Below are positions 56,500 to 64,000 of a stretch of DNA of 64,000 nucleotides, in pieces. The DNA comes from Takakia lepidozioides (taxonomy: Eukaryota; Streptophyta; Takakiopsida; Takakiales; Takakiaceae). The notes beneath the pieces were generated by a model. It was not told the DNA's origin and did not search any database. It saw only the letters and a program-made list of their open reading frames with translations. A program made the position numbers and the translations under genes. The stretch lies in the NCBI GenBank assembly GCA_030704615.1, contig CM060732.1, forward strand, positions 4,338,001 through 4,402,000. The letters are read 5' to 3'. The first letter of the stretch is position 1. Each line of letters begins with the position of its first letter.

Positions 56500-56730
56500 A
56501 CCATTGCAAATGGGTTGGCTTCCCTTCAAAAGACAACAAGCAAATCGAAGACAACCTCTTTGGGTCACATGACGACTGTGACCCTACCCACAACCTTGTC
56601 CTCCTCACTACATTCCACAAACGGACCAACACTAATTACCTTACACACATTCATCAACAACAGGTCTCCCAGACACAACTCATAGATGCCCGCCATATAC
56701 ACAACCTGTTAATTTCACCTCATATTTAAG
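56500..56730 (+). pseudogene. Fragment of the methyltransferase-like/RNase H retroelement
   Basis: The plus frame reads DNLFGSHDDCDPTHNLVLL, TTFHKRTNTNYLTHIHQQ, closely matching the minus-strand element at 24440-24300 (DDLFGPHDDCDPEHNLALL, SFHKHTNTDYLTHIHQQ). It ends soon after, near 56726, and SET-like sequence in opposite orientation follows. Confidence 0.6.
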
Positions 56731-56777
56731 TCAGCACCACATAATGTAACCCTGATAAAGATATTGCACATGAATTC

Positions 56778-57131
56778 TCAATATGTAAAGGTCCACATAT
56801 GTCTAATATCTTTGACCAGCAAATGCAAGCCGTCAAGGCCGAGTGGTGCCCTAACGCCTTCATTGTCAACGACGCAGATGCGGAAATCGCATTCCCTCTC
56901 TCCCTTCTCACGCCAAGCCTCATCAAAGAACTCATAAGAGGCAAACAACTCTGAACCGGCCCTAATCGTACCATATGCACATTTCATAACAAAATTTGAT
57001 ATCTCGGGTGCTAGCCTGACTCCTCGTCATGTTACTCATCCCACAGTACATTGATCATTTTAGGTTTACCAATCGAACTATTGATGAACCCTGCAACATT
57101 CCCGAACACATCCACTACTGCCAAAAAAAAA
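56778..57131 (-). pseudogene. SET-domain fragment (C-terminal half)
   Basis: Minus strand: DVFGNVAGFINSSIGKPKMI, NVLWDE, stop/frame change near 57030, then KCAYGTIRAGSELFASYEFF, which matches the closing SET motif (IxxGEELxxxY). It complements the 27270-27951 copy, which has the N-terminal half and the same GNVAG...NSS block. Cut at 57131 by a poly-G/GC-rich segment. Confidence 0.55.
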
Positions 57132-57720
57132 AGGGCGGGGGGGGGGGGGGTTAGCAATGCCAGTCCGCGCCCCGTCGGTGGGCTCGGCACTGAGCCTGCG
57201 ACGGCGGCACAATGGCACGACGTGCAACGCCGTCGCGACGCAATCCGCTGAGCCCGCCACCATTGCGACGCCTCGGCATCGCTATTGCGGCCGGAACAGC
57301 ATGGCGGGCTGGCGCGACGCCCGGACGTCACATGACGGCAGGGCGGGGGCGCGGCGGCCCTGGGCACGCCGGAAGCCGCGGTTGGCACAGTGTGGGAGGC
57401 TGGCTGCGATGCCCGGACGTCGCACGACGGCCGGGCGGGGGCAGGGCAGCCCCGGGCACGCTGGAATGTGCGACGCCCAGCCGTCGCAGAAGGGCTGGCC
57501 TTGGTTCTGCAACGCCCAAATACTATTGCGACGGATGGGGGTCGCAGAAAGGGGGCCGTCTACGTTGCTATGCAAAAGGTCAGTGAGAGGGCCTTCGCCG
57601 CGCGAAAGTTTTTGGATGGGGCAGGGGGTGGGGCTACGAAAGAAAAAGGGGAGGGCCATGGGATTAGAGGGTTTAGGGTTGTTAGACTGCGGGGATTAAA
57701 GTGCCGACCGTGACAACATG
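57130..57720. repeat. GC-rich island with internal duplication
   Basis: After a run of about 14 G the DNA becomes strongly GC-rich and CpG-rich. A GACGCCCGGACGTCACATGA CGG...GGGCACGCCGGAA segment (57313-57375) is repeated as GATGCCCGGACGTCGCACGA CGG...GGGCACGCTGGAA (57407-57466). Overlapping open frames on both strands are compositional. Confidence 0.55.
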
Positions 57721-57991
57721 CCGGAAGGCCGGGCCGGAAGGTGATCAGCCGGGGGCCAAAGTACTGGGAAGTGGATGGAAATAACAGGGAATTAAGAGCA
57801 TGGTAATCAGGGGGGGGAAAGCTAGGGTAGGGGTCAAGGCCATGAAAAGACAAGGGTCGACTAGAGTGGCTGTGCGGGAGGGCATAGATGTAGATCACCG
57901 GGGGAGGCCGAGTAGAGTTGGAGATGACACTTGAGAGAACAATAAAAGTTCATAAAGATTTTATATAACCTGATATATGACAATTTACAAA

Positions 57992-58042
57992 AAACTCGAT
58001 TTTAAGTGACTTTAAATCGAGTTTTTTAAATTGAATAAAAAA
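57992..58042. repeat. Perfect-looking hairpin
   Basis: AAAAAACTCGATTT faces AAATCGAGTTTTTT around a short AAGTGACTTT centre: about 14-bp arms. Possibly the end of an insertion or a structured RNA signal. Confidence 0.6.
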
Positions 58043-58475
58043 TCACTATGAAAACAAATTTAAATGATTTTATTAAGTTTATTGTAGATGTTTAGTAAAT
58101 ATTGTTGTTCCCAGAGAATCCATACCCTGATCACATCCCTAATCTGAATTGAAATCCTAGTTTTCTACAGTTTCACGGGTAGCACGGGAGACCTCCTATC
58201 CTTCGCTGTTGCTACAGTTTTTTAATATTAGCCTACAAAAAAATGCCAAACATTGTCACTCCAGAAGTACATGAGTATTATGTCTGTTGTCCCAAGTTCG
58301 ACATCTCCACTGAGGCAAGGGAGATCTCCTGATCTATGATTAGAACATAGTAAGATAGAAAGACATCCCGTTGAGATAAGTCTCAAAATGTCCAAAGTAA
58401 TTTATTAGAACATCACCAAACCAAATTTGTATAGACATATTGAGGTCCCTCGCTATGGGCACTAATCAACCATTA

Positions 58476-58800
58476 TCAGCCCATAGGACCCAAAACCATA
58501 GTCTCCGACGCAAACCAATCCTGAACATAGTCTCTATAGAAGCCAATCCATTTGAACAGTTGGGCTCCACTGCATGTGCCCTTCGACAAGAGCATCAATC
58601 TCTGTCTATCATCGTCCTCGAGTCTCAGACTGGTTCCCCAAGAGCGTCCTCTATAAAATAAGAACCACCTTGCAAATTCCCAGGTCACCCGCATGGCCGT
58701 TCTGATTATGTTATATTCATGTAAGTCAAAGCTCCACGCACAAAAAAACATGCGAATCAAGACGGACGGAAGGTTTCCCCTCGAAATCCTAGAGGAACCA
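58476..58800 (-). pseudogene. Unidentified coding-like fragment
   Basis: The minus frame stays open and aromatic-rich (MFFCAWSFDLHEYNIIRTAM, WEFARWFLFYRGRSWG, QLFKWIGFYRDYVQDWF). No domain known to me. It ends just beyond the MULE copy B border at 58814, so it is the DNA into which that copy inserted. Confidence 0.3.
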
Positions 58801-58813
58801 GCCACTGTGAGCT

Positions 58814-58990
58814 CAACGACGCAATGGCATGAGCGTGCGAGCGTACGCTCACGCCAGCTGACGTGGCGTGAGCGTGATGTCAGCAGGCTGATATGACGAC
58901 AAATGCTGACGTGGCGCTGCGCCGTCATATGCCACGTCAGCATGAACATGCGCCGCCTATAACCGAGGATGGTCCTATGACCATGGGATT
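58814..58990. repeat. MULE left end with palindromes (copy B)
   Basis: Contains GCGAGCGTACGCTCACGCC, AGCTGACGTGGCGTGAGCG and a hairpin with arms TGACGTGGC and GCCACGTCA (58908-58940), mirroring 35615-35830. Confidence 0.6.
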
Positions 58991-59290
58991 AATGTAGGGA
59001 ATCCTTGGCTGAATACAATCAAGACTACCATGAGGCCTACAATTGTAACATCCAACATTGTGCAAGTACAAATGTTTGATTCACTTTTACAATTACAAAG
59101 ACGAGAAAATATCCTCACAAAGTGTGCGCCATAGGGGCTGCCACGGGAAGACCTTGCTCCCTCCCCAAATAACAATGAGAGTTAGGATCATCTTCTAAAG
59201 ATGATTGCAGTGCATAGCGACATGAAAACATGTAGACTTCGAAAGGTGCAATGATGCATGTGCTTTTAAAAGTTGTCACTCAGAGCTCAG

Positions 59291-62200
59291 TCAGTATAGT
59301 TGGAAGCATAATGGAGGGATAGGGGACGCCATATCATTGCGCCGCCGACGATGTTGCAAACGAATTGATTTGAATTGAATTTCCATGACAATGTTGCAAA
59401 TTGCACATTTCATAGCATGGTCGTCCACATACCACATTGCATAGTTGATGCTACCTATGTGTTGTATCCCGTTGCAATAGAGTATCGAGCTCATTGAAAC
59501 TCAGAGTGGCCTGGTGAACGAAGTTGGCACATTTGGGATCGCAAACCATTCTCTTCAAAAATATGAAATATAAATGTTTGCAGGGTATGAATTTACCTCT
59601 CTTGCCCAAACTGGTTGATAACATATTCACAAAATTAGGACATGTGCAATTGGGGAAACCGGAAACCGTGATGTCGAAGGCCTTGTCATGAACAGCAGAT
59701 GTCGAAGTGATCATTGTGTACACCCGACCATATCCTGGATCGGGCACTTCCATGGTGCTTGCAACACGAGCTTGGAGCATTCTTGCGGACTCCACTTTGC
59801 CGAAGTGTTCAGCGGTTGGAGGGAAACGCCGACCAGCTTTCCATCTCGTTTGGTTGGCCACAAGTGAGGATTTGTCGGAGGGACCCGAGAGGACGCAGAA
59901 GTAGAAGCACATGCATGCAGTTGGGGTTGTCTCGCAAGGGAAAAGCCTGCCTCCTCCAGCATTGCAATCTCCTGACTTATGAGATGTGTACCCACCTTGA
60001 CGGGCCAAACGGATGGAGGAGCTGGCTTCATCACCATAGAAGGACGCACAGTTCCATGCACACATCTACCACAGTCGTCTGCACAGAACCAAAACTTGTG
60101 GTTCTTGGCTTCTGGTTGGCCGTATGGATGCATCAAACTCGTGAAAGTCGGAGCAGGAGTCCGGGCATCGCCTCTGGATATAGATGAAGTGCACTTTTCG
60201 AAATTAGTTTCCCCGATCGCTGTACATTTCACACGAGACCCTGCACTTGTGCGTTCTATGTGCCAAACGTGGTTGGGGCATGCGACTCCAGCACATCAAG
60301 GGGGCAGTTTCTCTCCTGCACCATTTCAGTGGCACTGTTTGATGCTGGAGCCTGTCATCATGTCGGAGGTTCCTCCAGAATGAAGATTCCGGACATGGAT
60401 CTTTCATGCAGAAGAACACGAGGCTTCGAGAAGTTATCACGGTCTGCCCTGTGCGAATCGGAATCCGAACCAGGTGGGGTGTTCAATTTCCTCTTACAGG
60501 AGCCGAATCTCTCCTCTCCTTCAAGATGTGGAACTCTAGAAACAAGTGGCGTTCCCTGGGCATACATGCTCACTGCCCGTGCTATCTTGTTTGGATCCCC
60601 AGATCTGCTTGCAACACGCAACATCAACTCCAGTTTGTCCGGACCCTTGCCACCAATCCCACCTCGCAAGAAATCACGGTATCTGGTTTGTTGTTGCAAG
60701 ACACGTATCAGATCATCTGTTGTTGCCACATACAAATCCCAACCTCGTTTCCCAGACTATTGCAACCATGCGTTGTGCACAATCTCTGTCAAATTGCAAG
60801 ATGGCATGTCCGCCATTTCCTCAATGGACATGTTCTGCAAAGTGGAGAACCACACTTCAAAACAATGCACAGGGAACAACATAAAGAAAGTAAGGAGAGC
60901 AAAATTTGGAAAGTAAATGTATGAATTAAGCAAGCAATAGAAGACTTGCACCATTGTCATGGCTGCTCCCCACTATCTGTACCGGAAGTGCCAAAACGCC
61001 AGCCAATCTTCCAATGCTCTCATACTCTCAAGCGATGCAGCTCCAGAAGAGAACCACCAGGCACGAATTGTCTGGAACAAAGTGTCCGCCTCCTTCATTG
61101 TTCGAGCATCTTTGTACTCTTTGCACAATTTACGGTGCTGTATCTGCATCTCTAGTTTGATGTCCGACTTTGTATGTTTCTCCAGAGATTGTGTCCAATG
61201 AAATAGACATGTACGCTCTCTTCCCGGCATTGGCACTTTTGGGTCGCCTGATCCGAAGACAATTCGAACAACATTGAAATTTGCCTAAGCACTATCTACC
61301 ATGAAACCAGCGAAATTTGGAGATGGCAGCCCATAACATGTATCAGGGAATTCCACATGAGCTTCTGGGATTCCGTATCCTCGGATTGCATGTCACAAAC
61401 TGCAATTGTCATAACTCGTTGGTACACTGGATCGTAGACATGACAAACCACTGTCGTCCAATCTTTCACTCGTTTCACATGATCAAACATAAGAAAACAA
61501 TTCTGCAGGTCCTCATTCTTCTGCATCCGCTTCACGAGGCTAACCCCACTGCCCTCCCCAGCAGTCAACATTTTGAAAAGAAATACTTTGATGACACCTT
61601 AACCTGGAAAAACATTGTCCTGGATGTAGTCGTACTTGCTCAGTCGTTTCAATTCCAAAATGTTGTCTATGTAGCCTCTGATCCCAGAGCCCATTCTCAA
61701 TGCATTGATCTGATGCCGAATATTAAGTGAACTCAAAGGGAGAAATGATCCATGACAATGTCCAATGCTGGACCGTCAAGTTTAGTCCCCACAGAATCCC
61801 CTTCACTCAAAATATGGCTTTCCAAGAAGGACTTGTTTGCGCCAAGAGCAATTGCAGATGTTGTTGCGGATGGGTTTATCTCGTACTCCTATTTAATCAA
61901 CCTCGATACTGTCTCAACACTCTCCCTGTAATCCCCCTTAGAGACAGGATGGTTATGGAAACCGAAATGCACACAAGCTCTTGTCATTGTTTTCAAACGG
62001 TGGACAACATAGTACATTCTTGCTCCACATAGCGCCAGGCAGGATGGTACAAGTTTGCAGAATTTGCAAACGAAAGTGGTTGCCGGTGGAGGAGCAGTCC
62101 CAGACTTAAATGGATTTTCTGCGAGACCCTCCCGCTCGCTTCGATTATGAACCCCAGACTGAAGAAAGTGTCTGCAATTCAAATTATCACACCTAAGGTG

Positions 62201-62902
62201 TCCATTGCAAACTGTTCTCTTGAAAACAAGCTTGTCATCATTTTGAATATTGGATGTTTTTGTTCTGCACCATGGGTGTCTGTCGTGTTTCTTGTCCATT
62301 CCGTGCATCATGCTTGTTATACCTCCAACTCGCGGAGGAGGAGGCAGCTATAGGATATCTCCATCAAAAGTCTCTAGCAGGAACTTCACAGGCACCTGCT
62401 TCAAAGATTCCCAATCAATTCCTCGCAACTCACTTTTGAAACCTGCCATTCCTCCCATCGCCCGTAGTTTTGGAATGACACTACAAATCTCTTCTTCATC
62501 CGCTTCCACAACTACAGTAGGAAGGATTAGAGTTGGAATTTCACTTATGTCATCATCGGACTAATCCGAAAGCTCAACGATTGGAGTGGAGGACGTCTGT
62601 TCTTTTTTCACCACCACCTCCCTCTTGTCTTCAACGATTGAAGCAGCAGTCCCGGACGTCACATATGATCCAAGGGACTTTCGCCGAGGCTCTCCAAGTA
62701 CTTTGTATCTACCAGGGCTCCACTGGCTAACATGAGCGGTCTCATCACAGTTTTGGAAAGAGTATTTCAACAACTTCATGTCCAAATCGTACACCTCTTT
62801 CTCCAAGAAGATGGAGCCATTCTGAAGCTCAAACCAGGTAGCCAAGACATGTTCCAGAACAATTGCGAATCCATTATCAAGGGCTTCCTTGGAGAACGAC
62901 AC
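59291..62902 (-). pseudogene. MULE transposase copy B
   Basis: Same protein family as copy A, with zinc-binding region (CNGHLRCDNLNCRHF, CKFCKLVPSC, VHFGFHNHP), DDE core (MFDHVKRVKDWTTVVCHV, MTIAVCDMQSED, IRAWWFSSGAASLES), and SWIM finger NCTCPNF...IPCKHLYFIF at about 59575-59665. It keeps the GYIDNILELKRLSKYDYIQ segment that copy A lost. Its own lesions: TAG at 62561-62563, a 3-base deletion making TAG at 62348-62350, TAA at 61599-61601, TAG near 61287, TAG at 60757-60759, and a frameshift near 59838. The N-terminus is cut at about 62902-62916, before the ATG used in copy A. Confidence 0.85.
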
Positions 62903-62916
62903 TGGTTTCTCGTCAG

Positions 62917-63140
62917 GGGTATTTGCAGGATTGGGTGTCTCAGTTTTTGTGTAACATGGCAGTTTCTGCAGTGACCTCCCTCTATGGTTTTACCCATATT
63001 TGTCGAACAACTCAATATTTCATATAAATTTATATGGTATAGGGTTTCTAACTACAATAGGTATGTGTACCAATTATTAGATTGCAAAAACAATCATGTA
63101 CCAGAGAGCCATGGACTTTTAAAGTTGATTACTGTAGAGT
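62917..63140. other. Unassigned DNA right of MULE copy B
   Basis: A/T-rich, no gene or repeat recognised. It is not similar to the DNA at 40400 onward, so it marks the truncation point of copy B. Confidence 0.5.
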
Positions 63141-63144
63141 GCAG

Positions 63145-63235
63145 ATGTCCCGGTTATCAGCGTCACGTCCGTCAGTCAGTGTCACGTCACGTCAGACCTG
63201 ACGCTGACAGGACCTCCGTCACGTCAGGTTCCGGG
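63145..63235. repeat. CGTCACGTC-rich inverted and direct repeats
   Basis: Multiple GTCACGTC/GTCAG words, including GTCACGTCAG facing CTGACGCTGAC around 63191, flanked by CCCGG (63149) and CCGGG (63231). Could form a 90-base hairpin. Confidence 0.45.
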
Positions 63236-63345
63236 AATATTCTAGTAAAAAAAGTACCAGGTAAAATATTATCACTTAAGCAGCCACGTCGCCAACACGG
63301 TGACGGTGACGGTGACAAATACATTTTGGAAAATAATAAAATAAA

Positions 63346-64000
63346 TGCGACCGCCAATTCTGGCGGTCGCTTTATATTTCGGAAATTTAGAAATAAGAAC
63401 GACCGCCAATTCTGGCGGTCGCTTTATAATTCGGAATTTTAGAAATAAGAGCGACCGCCAACATGGCGTTCGCTTAATCTTTTTAATAAAAAAATAAAAA
63501 TTGGCGGACGCATTGGCGGTCGTCTAATTTTAAAAAAAAAAATAACAACCTCCGTATTGGCGATCACATAATTTTGAAAATATATAAAAACAAACGACCG
63601 CCAGAATTGGCAGTAGCTTGTTTTCAATAATACATAAAAAGCAAGGGACCGCCATAAGATGGCGGTCGCTTTATTTTACAACCATATTAAAAAAACCAGA
63701 GACCACCATAATCGTTGCATTTTCTGAAATTAAAATTATACAAGCGACCGCTAGTAATGGCCGTCGCTCCATTTATAAATATAAAAAAAAATAAAAAAAA
63801 ATAAATGCGACCAACATTACTGGCGGTCGCTGCATTTTCTGAAATTAAAAATATTTTTAAAAAACAAAAACAAAAACAAATCAAAACAACGACTGCCATA
63901 ATATATTTTTGGTTTTTTTTTTTTTGGAATTAAAGCAACCACCATAATATGGCGGTCGCTTTATTTTAAAAACATATTTAAAAAAACCAGCGACCGCCAT
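63346..64000. repeat. Tandem array of palindromic GCGACCGCCA units, continuing past the window
   Basis: About 13 units of roughly 45-80 bp (mostly near 52) contain GCGACCGCCA and, a few bases on, TGGCGGTCGC, followed by an A/T-rich spacer (TTTATTTT...AAAATAAAAAA). Clear dyads are at 63347, 63400, 63451, 63646, 63743, 63806 and 63935; others are eroded on one arm. Every unit can form a 10-bp GC hairpin in an AT-rich background. Confidence 0.85.

Larger units (their letters stand above)
58814..62916. mobile_element. MULE locus 3 (copy B), truncated on the right
   Basis: Left end CAACGACGCAATGG is identical to 35615. The copy runs parallel to locus 2 with near-identical stretches. Similarity ends at about 62916, inside the N-terminal transposase exon; the accessory gene is absent. 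Confidence 0.75.

Noticed and set aside
57157-57699. 180-codon and overlapping GC-rich frames
   Set aside because: Open on several frames of both strands at once, as expected from high GC.
63346-64000. CRISPR array
   Set aside because: Units are palindromic with related AT-rich spacers, and the context is a eukaryotic nuclear genome without cas genes.

Overview
The window looks like nuclear DNA of a streptophyte (a charophyte alga or a seed-free plant). The evidence is the spliceosomal gene SF3A1 with a GT-AG intron, a PLS-type pentatricopeptide (PPR) relic, a plant-type retrotransposon primer-binding site complementary to initiator tRNA-Met, and a dense nested load of transposons. The gene and element style would fit Chara, but that is an inference from general impression and not a database result.

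Layout. 1-2360: 3' part of SF3A1, the only clear host gene, followed by a miRNA-precursor-like foldback. 3234-6090: an element with inverted ends that holds direct repeats and LINE and SINE scraps. 6091-8470: LINE endonuclease and Ty3/gypsy gag-protease relics on the minus strand, then a small terminal-direct-repeat element. 9502-13545: plus-strand Ty3/gypsy gag-protease-RT, truncated. 13945-19760: minus-strand Ty3/gypsy element, split by a SINE-like insert, a foldback MITE and a hAT-like element with an 8-bp target duplication. 20003-20492: start of another LTR element. 21760-22330: array of hairpin-forming 63-bp repeats. 22600-24844: minus-strand retroelement with a possible adenine-methyltransferase-like domain and an RNase H domain. 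27270-27951: SET-domain relic.

28730-45161 is the most interesting part. It holds two loci of a Mutator-like (MULE) family in which a transposase (GCM/WRKY-like zinc-binding N-terminus, DDE-type core, SWIM finger) is transcribed divergently from a second multi-exon gene. The second gene encodes an acidic/basic protein whose best conserved motif is VWDGNHRLLAW, reminiscent of the ParB/sulfiredoxin fold. Four gene copies or fragments of this accessory protein and, with 58814-62916, three transposase copies are present. All are decayed, but with different lesions.

45475-49000: SINE and a nearly full-length APE-type LINE. 49230-49731: PPR relic. 51720-55680: a field of complex repeats. 56500-57131: fragments of the same methyltransferase/RNase H retroelement and of a SET-domain gene. 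57130-57720: a GC-rich patch. 58814-62916: third transposase copy, nearly identical to the one at 36160-40414. 63346-64000: an array of GCGACCGCCA palindromes that runs off the window end.

Almost every coding region after SF3A1 is mobile-element derived, and nearly all carry stops or frameshifts. Function is therefore described for the families, not claimed for these copies.
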